DNA of 64,000 bases from Silicimonas algicola (GCF_003148765.1 NZ_QGGV01000010.1:102727-166726); one strand, 5' to 3'; shown: positions 17,003-25,488, counted from the first letter of the stretch. The notes: generated by a model from the letters alone, not told the origin. Made by a program: numbers and translations.

Positions 17003-17674
17003 ATGACCCGCAGACTGACGCTTATCGCAGCCCTCGCCCTCGTGGCGCTCGGAGGCTTCTTCCTCTACGGCCAGCGCGCCGCGACCGGCGCCGACCCGAT
17101 GGCGGCCTACGCTCAGGACGCGGCCAGCGTCGACACCTCGATGATTGCCGACATGACGCTCGGCGACCAGAACGCGCCGGTGAAGCTGATCGAGTACGCC
17201 TCGTTCACCTGCCCGCACTGCGCCAACTTCCACGCCGAGAACTTCAAGAAGCTCAAGGCCGAATACATCGACACCGGCAAGGTCGCCTTCACCTACCGCG
17301 AGGTCTACTTCGACCGCCCGGGCCTCTGGGCCTCGATCGTGGCGCGCTGCGGCGAGAACGCCGAAAGCCGCTATTTCGGCATCGCCGAGATGCTCTACGC
17401 CCAGCAGCAGGACTGGGCCCGCAAGGAAACCCCGGCCGAGATCGTCGATTCGCTCCGCCGCATCGGCAAGACGGCGGGCCTGGCCGACGCCGACCTCGAC
17501 CAGTGCCTGCAGGACGCCGACAACGCCCAGGCGCTCTATGCCTATTACATGAAGAACGTGCAGGCCGACGGCATCGACTCGACGCCCTCCTTCATCATCG
17601 ACGGCACCAAGTACTCGAACATGCCCTGGGAAGAATTCCAGGCGACGCTCGACAAAGCGCTCGCCGAGGGATGA
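17003..17674 (+). CDS. DsbA-family thiol-disulfide oxidoreductase
   Basis: A 223-residue exported thioredoxin-fold protein. The N-terminus is a hydrophobic signal or anchor (residues about 5-22). The active site is C70-P-H-C73 in EYASFTCPHCANFH, and the cis-Pro loop is IDSTPSFIIDG. This type (DSBA-like thioredoxin domain) introduces or isomerises disulfides in the periplasm, and in Rhodobacterales several paralogues exist. Its TGA overlaps the ATG of the CoA-transferase gene. That is a translational coupling with no evident functional link. Confidence 0.88.
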   Translation: MTRRLTLIAALALVALGGFFLYGQRAATGADPMAAYAQDAASVDTSMIADMTLGDQNAPVKLIEYASFTCPHCANFHAENFKKLKAEYIDTGKVAFTYREVYFDRPGLWASIVARCGENAESRYFGIAEMLYAQQQDWARKETPAEIVDSLRRIGKTAGLADADLDQCLQDADNAQALYAYYMKNVQADGIDSTPSFIIDGTKYSNMPWEEFQATLDKALAEG

Positions 17675-18798
17675 CCCCCCTTCACGGCCTGAAGGTCATC
17701 GAACTCGCGCGCGTGCTGGCCGGCCCCTGGGCCGGTCAGACGCTCGCGGACCTGGGCGCCGAGGTCATCAAGGTCGAAAGCCCCGAAGGCGACGACACCC
17801 GCAAGTGGGGTCCGCCCTTCATCGAGCACGACGGCGACGTCTCGGCCGCCTACTACCACTCCACGAACCGCGGCAAGGCGTCCGTCACCGCCGACTTCAA
17901 GACCCCCGAGGGCCGCGCGCTGGTCGAGAACCTCGTCCGCGACGCCGATGTCCTGATCGAGAACTTCAAGGTCGGCGGCCTCGCCAAGTACGGCCTCGAC
18001 TACGAGAGTCTCGCAAGGATCAACCCCCGCCTCGTCTACTGCTCGATCACCGGCTTCGGCCAGACCGGACCCTACGCCCATCGGGCGGGCTACGACTACA
18101 TCATCCAGGGCATGTGCGGGCTCATGTCGATCACCGGCGACACGGTCGGCCAGCCCCAGAAGGCCGGCATCGCCGTCACCGACATCTTCACCGGCCTCTA
18201 CGCCGTCATCGCGATCCAGGCCGCGCTGGTCCAGCGCCAGACGACCGGTCGGGGCCAGCACATCGACATGGCGCTCCTCGACTGCGGCGTGGCGATCATG
18301 GCGAACCAGGCGCTGAACTACCTCGCCTCGGGCACGCCGCCGACCCGGATGGGCAACGCGCACCAGAACCTCGTGCCCTACCAGGTTTTCGACTGCGCCG
18401 ACGGCTGGATCGTCATCGCCACCGGCAACGACGCCCAGTATCGTCGACTCTGCGCCATTCTCGGCCGCGACGACCTCGCGACCGACCCGGCCTATGCCTC
18501 CAACGCCGGCAGGGTCGCGGGGCGCGAGACCCTGATCGCCGCCCTGACCGACGAAACGAAGAAGCGCGACAAGGCCGACATCCTCGCCGCCTGCGAGGCC
18601 CACGGCATCCCCGCCGGCCCCATCAACGATCTCGCCGAGGTCTTCGCCGACCCCCAGGTGCAGGCGCGCGGCCTTAGGGCCGAGGACAGCGGCGTCCCCC
18701 TCGTCCGGCCGCCCTTCCGCTTCTCCGACGCCGAGACCGCACCCCTCCGCGCTGCCCCCGGCCTCGACGCGGACGGCGACCGGATCAGAGGCGCCTGA
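17671..18798 (+). CDS. CaiB/BaiF-type (class III) CoA-transferase
   Basis: A 375-residue family III CoA-transferase. Typical blocks are LKVIELARVLAGPWAGQ at the start, LGAEVIKVESPEGDDTR, the catalytic Asp171 (AGIAVTDIFTGLYA, equivalent to D169 of formyl-CoA transferase) and RGQHIDMALLD. It moves CoA between carboxylic acids. The substrate pair (for example carnitine, oxalate or succinate derivatives) is not deducible. ATG 17671 overlaps the upstream stop. About 300 bases without a gene follow. Confidence 0.88.
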   Translation: MTPLHGLKVIELARVLAGPWAGQTLADLGAEVIKVESPEGDDTRKWGPPFIEHDGDVSAAYYHSTNRGKASVTADFKTPEGRALVENLVRDADVLIENFKVGGLAKYGLDYESLARINPRLVYCSITGFGQTGPYAHRAGYDYIIQGMCGLMSITGDTVGQPQKAGIAVTDIFTGLYAVIAIQAALVQRQTTGRGQHIDMALLDCGVAIMANQALNYLASGTPPTRMGNAHQNLVPYQVFDCADGWIVIATGNDAQYRRLCAILGRDDLATDPAYASNAGRVAGRETLIAALTDETKKRDKADILAACEAHGIPAGPINDLAEVFADPQVQARGLRAEDSGVPLVRPPFRFSDAETAPLRAAPGLDADGDRIRGA

Positions 18799-19086
18799 GA
18801 CTGCGCGTCTTGCCGTGTCGAACGGCGTCGGGCTTCTTCCCGCCCAGCACGCCTGGCACAAGCACGCCCGAAGCAGCGCCTCTACGTGCGCCGGGGTCTC
18901 GCCGTCCGCCGGATAAACGGCTTACGCAACGTCAACAGTTCGTTGTTTATCGACCTGTCCTGCAATACCCTGCTCCTCAAGGCGCTTACACGCCTTGTAC
19001 TCCCGGCGATCCCGCGCCCCTCCTCAATAGGCGTGGGATCGCTTCTATCTTGCCGGGCTGAAAGCAGCTTGGCTCAGGGCCGGGAC
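18799..19086. other. Gap without protein-coding sequence
   Basis: No frame in this stretch looks coding on either strand (no family motifs, no ribosome sites). It is less GC-rich in its middle (about 18910-19000) and holds three consecutive hairpins described in the next entry. It separates the convergent CoA-transferase and lpxK genes. Confidence 0.6.
18914..19045 (+). ncRNA. Candidate structured RNA with anti-Shine-Dalgarno loop
   Basis: Three stem-loops follow each other on the plus strand. The first is an ATAAAC...GTTTAT outer pairing with an inner CAACG/CGTTG stem. The second is a 7-bp perfect stem at 18978-18984/18991-18997. The third is a 13-bp stem, 19006-19018 with 19030-19042 and one G-U pair, whose loop contains CCTCCTC. 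Loops rich in CCUCC occur in regulatory RNAs of Rhodobacter (the CcsR 'cuckoo' group) and of rhizobia. No promoter can be proven, and the last stem could simply be a terminator for the CoA-transferase operon. Boundaries and strand are inferred. Confidence 0.3.
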
Positions 19087-19101
19087 GGGGGCAGAGCCCC
19101 C
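19087..19101 (-). terminator. Hairpin directly behind lpxK
   Basis: GGGGGC and GCCCCC form a 6-bp stem with a 3-base loop right after the lpxK stop. There is no T-tract, so it may be a weak or Rho-assisted terminator. Confidence 0.35.
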
Positions 19102-20088
19102 TTACAAGCCCAACCGCCCCAACGCCGTCTCCAGCGCCGCGGCCTCGTCGAACCTCAGCCGCACCGGCAGCGTCAGCACCTTCTGGCGGAACGACGACGG
19201 CAGCCGCACCGCATCCTTCTCGGTCGTCACGAGTTGCGCGCCCAGCGCCGCCGCCTCGATCTCGAGCCGCTTCATCAGCGCATCCGACAGCGGCTGGTGG
19301 TCGTCCAGCGCCTCCGCCCGCAGAAGCTCGGCACCCTCGGCCCGTAGAGTGGCGAAGAACTTCTCTGGCCGCCCGATCCCCGCGAAGGCCATCACCCGCA
19401 GGCCGGCCCAGTCCATGCCTGTCCGCAGAACCTCCAGATGCGCCGTCGCGCGCGGCACGGTGACGGCCCCGCCCCAGGTCGCGCCGAACCGCTCCTGCGC
19501 CGCCGCCCCGCCGATGGTCAGCACGAGGTCGGCGCGTGCCATGCCCGCCGCCACCGGCTCGCGCAGCGGTCCCGCCGGGATCACCCGTCCGTTCCCAAAC
19601 CCCACCTCCGCATCGACCACGACGACCGACAGCGTCTTCGCCACCGCAGGATTCTGAAGCCCGTCATCCAGAAGGATGACACCCGCACCCGCGGCCTCCG
19701 CGGCCCGAACACCCGCAGCGCGGTCCTTCGCCACCCAGACGGGCGCGAAGGCCGAGAGAAGAAGCGGCTCGTCCCCCACCTCGCCCGCGCCGTGCTGCCG
19801 TTCGTCGACGCGCAGCGGACCCTCGGCGCTCCCGCCATAGCCGCGCGTCACCACGTGCGCGGCCTGTGCGCCCAACCGCTCCAGAAGGGCGATGACCGTC
19901 GGCGTCTTGCCGGTTCCGCCCGCCGTCAGGTTGCCGACGCAGATCACCGGCACCCCTGCCGTCACCTCCGGGGGACGCGCCACACGCCTCGCCGTGGCAC
20001 CCGCATAGATCGACGCAAGGGGGGCGAGCGCCAGCGCCTGCCATCCGGGCCGCGCAGGCGGGTTCGACCAGAACCCGGGCGCCCTCAC
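19102..20088 (-). CDS. lpxK: Tetraacyldisaccharide 4'-kinase
   Basis: The 328-residue lipid A kinase phosphorylates the 4' position of the tetraacyldisaccharide at the inner membrane. The N-terminal amphipathic/hydrophobic helix, the Walker A-type motif VGNLTAGGTGKTPT (51-64), VTRGYGG, DDGLQN and TEKDAVRL are all LpxK signatures. It begins with GTG 20088, which overlaps the waaA stop (GTGA). It is thus the third gene of DUF4170-waaA-lpxK, a natural set because Kdo transfer follows 4' phosphorylation. Confidence 0.95.
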   Translation of the reverse strand: MRAPGFWSNPPARPGWQALALAPLASIYAGATARRVARPPEVTAGVPVICVGNLTAGGTGKTPTVIALLERLGAQAAHVVTRGYGGSAEGPLRVDERQHGAGEVGDEPLLLSAFAPVWVAKDRAAGVRAAEAAGAGVILLDDGLQNPAVAKTLSVVVVDAEVGFGNGRVIPAGPLREPVAAGMARADLVLTIGGAAAQERFGATWGGAVTVPRATAHLEVLRTGMDWAGLRVMAFAGIGRPEKFFATLRAEGAELLRAEALDDHQPLSDALMKRLEIEAAALGAQLVTTEKDAVRLPSSFRQKVLTLPVRLRFDEAAALETALGRLGL

Positions 20089-21257
20089 TTCGTCCCTTCC
20101 CCATCAAGCGCCACGTCGATGTCCTCGGTCAGCCACTCGACGACATGGGCGCTTTCCGTCGTCACCGCCCAGCCCGCCTGCGCCAGCGACGCGGCCTTGT
20201 CGGGCGCCAGAAGCGTCACCACCGCCTCGCCCAGAGCATCGGGCGACTCGACGGCCATCACCGCGCCCGACGCCTTCAGCCGGTCGAAGCGCGAGGTCGC
20301 CTGACCGATCGCCGGCCCGTGCAGCACCGCCGAACCCAGCGCCGCCGGATCGAAGGGATCCGCCAGCGGAGGCCCGTCCGTCAGCGTGCCGCCGATATAG
20401 GTCGCGGGAGCCAGCCGGTACCACAGCCCCATCTCGTCCTCGCCGTCGGCGACATAGACCTGCACCTCGGGGTCGGGCTCGCCGCCTTCGCTCCTCAGGC
20501 TGGTGCGCCAGTTCCCGGCCTCGAACCGCGCGCGGATCGCCAGCGCTTCGGAGGGATCGGCGGGCGTCACGATCAGCAGCAGGCGATGCGCCGAGCGGAA
20601 CGCCTTGCGGTGCGCCGCCTCGATCACGTCGGTCTCGTGCGCGCGCACCTGCGCCGCCAGCCACACCGGCCGCCCGCCCAGAAGCTGGGCCAGCGTGTCG
20701 CATTCGGCCTGGTTGCAGCGTTGCGCGAGGATGGTGTCGCAGAGAGGCCCCGTGATCTCGATCCGCGTCCCGGTTCCGCCCAGCGAGCGTCGAAGCACCT
20801 GCGCCTCGCTTGCCGACACCGCGAGGCAAGCCCTGAACGCGCCCAGGTAGTCCGGATAGCGCCGCCGCGCTCCCACCGCCTCGCGCGAGGGCGAGACGTG
20901 GTAGAGCGGCACATCGCGGCGGGCCATCGCGGCGAACAGCTTCGGACGGTCCGTCACCCCCATCTCCACCGCCACGTCCGGACGCCAGTGGTCGAGAAAC
21001 CGCTGGATCGCCGCCGAGCTTTCGTCCGGAGCGGCATGATGGATGGCCTCGGCGACGAGCGACGGCAGAAGCGGCCCGTAGGCGTCCGTGGTGACGAGAC
21101 AGGACACCGGCTCTTGCCGCAGCCGCGACAGCGCGCGCGCCAGGGCGGGGGCGGGCCCCGCCTCGGGCGGGGTGCTGGCGTGCATCCACAGAAGCAGTCC
21201 CTCGGGGCGCGCGCGGCTTGGCTGTCCGCGCCGCTCCGTCTCGCTGAAGGCGGTCAC
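20085..21257 (-). CDS. waaA: 3-deoxy-D-manno-octulosonic acid (Kdo) transferase-like protein
   Basis: The protein has the GT30 pattern: GLLLWMHAST opening, LVTTDAYGPLLP, then RPDVAVEMGVTD, a donor-site region with TGPLCDTILAQ and WLAAQVRAHETDVI, and YIGGTLTDGPPLADPFDPAALGSAVLHGP. It transfers Kdo to lipid A precursor. The start is unclear. GTG 21257 gives 390 residues, but GGAGG at 21332-21336 directly after the DUF4170 stop suggests initiation near 21320-21323, where only ATC and CTG are in frame. That would add a basic helix (WILKRLGRAAARLRG) that could sit on the membrane. The N-terminal membrane helix of classical WaaA is not seen. It overlaps lpxK by GTGA. Confidence 0.8.
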   Translation of the reverse strand: MTAFSETERRGQPSRARPEGLLLWMHASTPPEAGPAPALARALSRLRQEPVSCLVTTDAYGPLLPSLVAEAIHHAAPDESSAAIQRFLDHWRPDVAVEMGVTDRPKLFAAMARRDVPLYHVSPSREAVGARRRYPDYLGAFRACLAVSASEAQVLRRSLGGTGTRIEITGPLCDTILAQRCNQAECDTLAQLLGGRPVWLAAQVRAHETDVIEAAHRKAFRSAHRLLLIVTPADPSEALAIRARFEAGNWRTSLRSEGGEPDPEVQVYVADGEDEMGLWYRLAPATYIGGTLTDGPPLADPFDPAALGSAVLHGPAIGQATSRFDRLKASGAVMAVESPDALGEAVVTLLAPDKAASLAQAGWAVTTESAHVVEWLTEDIDVALDGEGTK

Positions 21258-21340
21258 CGTCTCCGGCTCATCCGGCGTCGTGCCCCGCAGCCGCGCCGCG
21301 GCCCGGCCCAGACGCTTCAGGATCCAGCCGTCCTCCAGGT

Positions 21341-21586
21341 TCAGGATCCCAGCTCCTCGGTCGGGGACACCTCGGCCTCTTCGTCCCTCAGGCGGTGAAT
21401 ATGCGCGATGTAATAGCGCATGTGCGCGTTGTCGACGGTCCGCTGCGCCTCGGCCTTCCAGGCGTTGTAGGCGCTTTGGTAGTCGGGAAACATGCCGACG
21501 ATGTGCAGCGCGTCGACATCTCGGAAGACGTTCTTCGCGGGATCGACAAGCTCCCCGCCGAACACGAGGTGCAGTCTCTGGGCCAT
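21341..21586 (-). CDS. DUF4170 family protein
   Basis: An 81-residue soluble protein with LHLVFGGELVDP and LHIVGMFPDYQSAYNAWKAEAQRTVD followed by YYIAHIHRL. This is the DUF4170 family of Rhodobacterales and relatives, typically encoded next to Kdo/lipid A genes, as here. AGGAGA lies 8 bases before the ATG. Function unknown. Genomic context suggests a role in lipopolysaccharide synthesis or its control. Its stop is followed at once by the ribosome site for waaA. Confidence 0.85.
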   Translation of the reverse strand: MAQRLHLVFGGELVDPAKNVFRDVDALHIVGMFPDYQSAYNAWKAEAQRTVDNAHMRYYIAHIHRLRDEEAEVSPTEELGS

Positions 21587-21619
21587 TCCTTCGGTCTCCT
21601 GTTTCGTTCCACTGCGGGA

Positions 21620-22384
21620 TCATGCCCCGCGCGGCTTGACGATCGGTGAGCGTGGCACCTTCAACTTCTGACGCCCGTCCACCCGCAGCGCGAAGACGTC
21701 CTTGCCGTCGAAGACCACCGGGATCAGATCATGCCCCCACCCCGCGCCCGTGTCGACGTTGACCCGGTTGCCGTAATGCGTCGGCTCGTCCACCGGCGTG
21801 TGGCCGTGGACGATCAGCGCCTCGTGGTCGCCCAGGTGCCACAGGAAATCGTCGCGGATCCACATCAGGTCGTCGGGCTCCTGCGCCTCCAGCGGGAAGC
21901 CGGGCCGGATCCCGGCGTGAACGAAGATCCGCCCGTCCTTGCGATACCACAGGGGAAGGGTGCGAAGGAAATCCGTATGCGCCTCGGGCACGACGCGCCG
22001 CAGCCTCTTGAGAAGCGACGCGTCTCCCTCCAGCAGCTTCTTCCTGACCCCATAGGATTCCAGCGTCGACTTCCCGCCCAAAGCGTGGCTCGGCCACGAG
22101 ATCCCCGCCCGCATCCGCGCGTGCGTCCCGTCGCCGCCATCAAGCGTGTCGAGGAACAGTCGGTCGTGGTTGCCGCAGAGCACGATCCAGTCCTCGCCCC
22201 GCGCGATGCCGTCGATCAGGAACTGGATGACGCCGCGCGACTCCGGACCGCGGTCGACGAGGTCGCCGATGTGGACAACGCGCGGCCGCGCTACGCCGGC
22301 ACGCCTGGCGTCCTCCGCAATGAGGTCATGGCCTGCCCTCAGCTTGTCGAGGTGGCCGTGGATGTCGCCGATCGCATAGATCAT
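21620..22384 (-). CDS. Metallophosphoesterase (serine/threonine phosphatase type)
   Basis: This 254-residue protein has the complete calcineurin-like signature: GDIHG (6-10), GDLVDRGP (40-47), GNHD (71-74), then VHAGIRPG and VHGHTPV. It resembles bacterial PrpA/B-type protein phosphatases and ApaH-like enzymes that need two metal ions. Targets may be phosphoproteins or dinucleoside tetraphosphates. It is 33 bases upstream of DUF4170 on the same strand and may be part of that transcript, though no functional tie is obvious. Confidence 0.87.
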   Translation of the reverse strand: MIYAIGDIHGHLDKLRAGHDLIAEDARRAGVARPRVVHIGDLVDRGPESRGVIQFLIDGIARGEDWIVLCGNHDRLFLDTLDGGDGTHARMRAGISWPSHALGGKSTLESYGVRKKLLEGDASLLKRLRRVVPEAHTDFLRTLPLWYRKDGRIFVHAGIRPGFPLEAQEPDDLMWIRDDFLWHLGDHEALIVHGHTPVDEPTHYGNRVNVDTGAGWGHDLIPVVFDGKDVFALRVDGRQKLKVPRSPIVKPRGA

Positions 22385-22486
22385 GGGGTGCTCATATTCG
22401 GAATGAAGGGAACGGGCCAGACCTGACCCGGTTCCTCGCCCCGCCCCCTCCTCCCGATCCGTGGCGCGCCCGTCACGCCCCGCCCG

Positions 22487-24085
22487 TCAGACCTCGAACA
22501 CCAGCGGCCGGATCTGCTCGAACAGCCCCGTCGCCTTCAGCTTTCCGATGACCGGAGCCGGCACCGGCTCGTCGACGTAGAGAAGCGCGATGGCGTCGCC
22601 GTTCTTCTGCGACCGGCCAAGGGTGAAGTTGGCGATGTTCACGCCGTTTTCGCCCATGGTCTGCCCCAGCGCGCCGATGATGCCCGGCACGTCCTCGTTC
22701 GTGGTGTAAAGCATGTGCGCCCCGATCTCGGCGTCGATGGTGATGCCCTTGATCTGGATGAAGCGCGGCTTGCCGTCCGAATAGACCGTCCCGGCAATGG
22801 ACCTCTCGCGCTTGTCGGTGGCAACGGTCAGCTTCATGTAGCTGTCGAACACCCCGGACTTCTCCTGCGTCGTCGTCGACAGCGCGATACCGCGATCCTT
22901 CGCGATCACGGGGGCCGACACCATGTTCACCTCGGGATTGTGGGCCTTGAGGATCCCCGCCACGGCGGCCGCGTTCAGCGCGGCGGTGTTCATCTCGGCG
23001 ACCTCGCCGTTGTAGAGGATGTTGACCGCCCGGATCGGCTCGTCCGTCAGTTGCCCCGCGAAGGCGCCCAGGTGCCCGGCGAGCTTCACCCAGGGGCCCA
23101 TGATCTTGGCCTCTTCCGCCGTCACCGACGGCATGTTCAGCGCGTTCTGCACCGCCCCCGTCAGCAGGTAGTCCGACATCTGTTCGGCGACCTGAAGGGC
23201 CACGTTCTCCTGCGCCTCCGTCGTCGACGCGCCCAGGTGCGGCGTCACCACCACGTTCGGCAGGTTGAACAGGGGCGAGTTGACGGCAGGCTCCTCGGCG
23301 AAGACGTCGAACGCGGCCCCGGCCACCCGGCCCTCCTTCAGCGCCAGCGCCAGCGCGTCCTCGTCGACCAGCCCGCCACGGGCGCAGTTGATGATCCGCA
23401 CACCCGGCTTCATCCCCGCGATGGCCTCGGCCGACAGGATGTTCCGCGTCTTCTCGGTCAGGGGAACGTGCAGCGTGATGAAGTCCGCGCGGCGCAAAAG
23501 CTCGTCCAGCTCGACCTTCTCGACCCCCAGCTTGTCGGCCCGCTCCTCGGACAGGAAGGGATCGTAGGCCACCACCTTCATGTGCAGGCCCAGCGCCCGC
23601 TCGATCACGATCGAGCCGATGTTGCCCGCCCCGATCACGCCCAGCGTCTTGTTGAACAGCTCGACGCCCATGAAGCGGTTCTTCTCCCACTTGCCGGAGT
23701 GGGTCGAGGTCGAGGCCTCGGGGATCTGCCGCGCCACGGCGAACATCATCGCGATGGCGTGCTCGGCGGTGGTGATCGAGTTGCCGAAGGGCGTGTTCAT
23801 CACGATCACGCCTTTCTTCGAGGCGGCCGGGATGTCGACGTTGTCGACCCCGATCCCGGCGCGCGCGACGACCTTCAGCTTCGTCGCGGCCTCCAGCACC
23901 TTCTCGGTGACTTTCGTCGCCGACCGGATGGCCAGGCCGTCATACTCGCCGATGACGGACAGGAGCTTGTCCTTGTCCTTCCCGAGGGACGGATCGAACG
24001 TCACGTCGATCCCCCGGTCGCGGAAGATCTGGACGGCGGTCTCGCTCAGCGCGTCGCTGACGAGGACTTTGGGTTTCTGTGTCAT
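22487..24085 (-). CDS. serA: D-3-phosphoglycerate dehydrogenase
   Basis: The 532-residue long-form SerA catalyses the first step of serine synthesis (3-phosphoglycerate to 3-phosphohydroxypyruvate, NAD). The GxGxxG motif lies in VIGAGNIGSIV (about 152-157). Catalytic Arg (INCARGG), Glu (FAEEPA) and His (TPHLGAST) are present. The intervening ASB domain and the C-terminal ACT domain (DVPGIIGALGQTMGENGVNI), the serine-sensing module, are complete. ATG 24085 is used; the frame is open upstream but crosses an intergenic repeat. It follows serC by 88 bases in the same direction. Confidence 0.96.
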   Translation of the reverse strand: MTQKPKVLVSDALSETAVQIFRDRGIDVTFDPSLGKDKDKLLSVIGEYDGLAIRSATKVTEKVLEAATKLKVVARAGIGVDNVDIPAASKKGVIVMNTPFGNSITTAEHAIAMMFAVARQIPEASTSTHSGKWEKNRFMGVELFNKTLGVIGAGNIGSIVIERALGLHMKVVAYDPFLSEERADKLGVEKVELDELLRRADFITLHVPLTEKTRNILSAEAIAGMKPGVRIINCARGGLVDEDALALALKEGRVAGAAFDVFAEEPAVNSPLFNLPNVVVTPHLGASTTEAQENVALQVAEQMSDYLLTGAVQNALNMPSVTAEEAKIMGPWVKLAGHLGAFAGQLTDEPIRAVNILYNGEVAEMNTAALNAAAVAGILKAHNPEVNMVSAPVIAKDRGIALSTTTQEKSGVFDSYMKLTVATDKRERSIAGTVYSDGKPRFIQIKGITIDAEIGAHMLYTTNEDVPGIIGALGQTMGENGVNIANFTLGRSQKNGDAIALLYVDEPVPAPVIGKLKATGLFEQIRPLVFEV

Positions 24086-24111
24086 GGTCTCATCCGTGTC
24101 TGTGTGCGCAC

Positions 24112-24144
24112 CGACGCAATACCGACGTGATACCGACGTATTAC
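24112..24144. repeat. Three tandem 11-bp units in the serC-serA gap
   Basis: Three head-to-tail copies of CGACGYRATAC-like units (CGACGCAATAC, CGACGTGATAC, CGACGTATTAC) lie between serC and serA. The same first two units plus a third variant occur at 59125-59157, in an unrelated convergent gap. About 30 bases are identical between the two sites. Confidence 0.85.
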
Positions 24145-24173
24145 CGATGCACCAAAATGGGGTTGGATGGCAC

Positions 24174-25328
24174 TCAGGCCGCCTGCGTCTGCGCCGCGAT
24201 CTCGGTCTCGAAGGCCCACTCGATCCAGGGCACCAAGGCCTCCACATCCGAGGTCTCGACCGTCGCACCGCACCAGATCCGAAGGCCCGGAGGCGCGTCG
24301 CGATAATAGGCCGCGTCGTAGGCCACGCCCTCAGCCTCCAGCCGCTTCGCCACCGCCTTCGCAAAGGCAGCACCGTCCCGGATGCGGTCATCGGTGAACT
24401 TCAGGCAAACGCTGGTGTTGGACCAAGCCTCGGGAGTCACAGCCAGATTCTCGATCCAAGGCGTCCGCTCGCAAAAGTCCCACAGGACCTGCGCATTGGC
24501 GTTCGCCCGCGCCTTCAGCCCCTCCAGACCACCCACCGACTCCGCCCAATCGAGCGCGAAGAGATAATCCTCGACGCACAGCATCGACGGCGTGTTGATC
24601 GTCTCGCCCCTGAAGATCCCGTCGATCAGCTTGCCGCCCTTGGTCAGCCGGAAAATCTTCGGCAGCGGCCAGGAAGGCGCATAATTTTCAAGGCGTTGCA
24701 CGGCGCGGGGCGACAGGATCAGCATCCCGTGCGCCGCCTCGCCGCCCAGCACCTTCTGCCAGGAGTACGTCACGACATCGAGCCGGTCCCACGGCAGATC
24801 CTGCGCGAAGGCCGCGCTCGTCGCGTCCACGATCACGAGCCCCTCGCGGTCCGCCGGGATCTCCACGCTGTCGGGCACACGCACGCCTGATGTGGTGCCG
24901 TTCCAGGTCATCACCACGTCCGCATCCCAGTCGACAGCATCGAAATCGACGATCTGCCCATAGTCGGCGGTCGTCACTTTCGCGTCGAGTTTCAACTGCT
25001 TGACCGCGTCCGTGACCCAGCCTGACCCGAAGCTTTCCCAGGCCAGCATCTCGACCTTGCGAGCGCCCAGCAGGTTCCACATCGCCATCTCGACCGCGCC
25101 GGTGTCCGACGCGGGCACGATGGCGATCAGGTAATCGGCCGGAACACCCAGGATTCCGCGCGTCCGCTCGATGGCCGCGAGAAGCTTCGCCTTGCCGATG
25201 GCGGCACGGTGCGACCGGCCCAGAGGCGCGTCGTTAAGCTTTTCCAGCTTGAATGTCGGGGGTTTGGCGCAAGGGCCGGAGGAAAACCGCGGATTGACCG
25301 GCCGCGATGCCGGTTTCGTCATATTCAT
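24174..25328 (-). CDS. serC: Phosphoserine aminotransferase
   Basis: The 384-residue PLP enzyme makes 3-phosphoserine from 3-phosphohydroxypyruvate and glutamate. The N-terminal [12 protein letters not shown], the nucleotide-like [39 protein letters not shown] and the lysine Lys192 ([10 protein letters not shown]) are characteristic of the alphaproteobacterial SerC subgroup. It is transcribed with serA and divergently from serB, so the whole serine pathway is in one place. A leader with two hairpins precedes the gene. The second in-frame ATG, two codons in, is also possible. Confidence 0.95.
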   Translation of the reverse strand: MNMTKPASRPVNPRFSSGPCAKPPTFKLEKLNDAPLGRSHRAAIGKAKLLAAIERTRGILGVPADYLIAIVPASDTGAVEMAMWNLLGARKVEMLAWESFGSGWVTDAVKQLKLDAKVTTADYGQIVDFDAVDWDADVVMTWNGTTSGVRVPDSVEIPADREGLVIVDATSAAFAQDLPWDRLDVVTYSWQKVLGGEAAHGMLILSPRAVQRLENYAPSWPLPKIFRLTKGGKLIDGIFRGETINTPSMLCVEDYLFALDWAESVGGLEGLKARANANAQVLWDFCERTPWIENLAVTPEAWSNTSVCLKFTDDRIRDGAAFAKAVAKRLEAEGVAYDAAYYRDAPPGLRIWCGATVETSDVEALVPWIEWAFETEIAAQTQAA

Positions 25329-25372
25329 CTCTGAATACCCTCTCAGATATACGCCCCTCGTTGGGGAGGGGT
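25329..25372 (-). promoter_or_regulatory. Candidate serC-motif leader RNA
   Basis: In the 5' leader of serC two hairpins lie back to back. The first is a 6-bp stem (25354-25359 with 25366-25371). Next to the start codon is a TCTGA...TCAGA stem (25330-25334 with 25343-25347) whose loop carries the purine-rich GAGGG ribosome-binding sequence. This layout, position and host group agree with the serC RNA motif described for alphaproteobacterial serC-serA operons. Pairing would hide the ribosome site, so translation control is likely. The match to the published consensus is from memory. Confidence 0.55.
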
Positions 25373-25488
25373 GTCCCGCCGACGGAGTTACGCCTGCCCC
25401 GACCCTTCCGCAAGCGGGGAAATGACGCTAAGCGGGCGCGATGCGTCGGAATCCGGCGCCGCCCGCTCACGATCGGAATTCGCTGCCC

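Noticed and set aside
20104..21189. Separate gene in another frame within waaA (361 codons)
   Set aside because: Composition is Arg/Gly-rich shadow translation. The GT30 motifs lie in the overlapping frame.
24112..24144. CRISPR-like array
   Set aside because: Only three 11-bp units without spacers and no cas genes; it is a simple tandem repeat.
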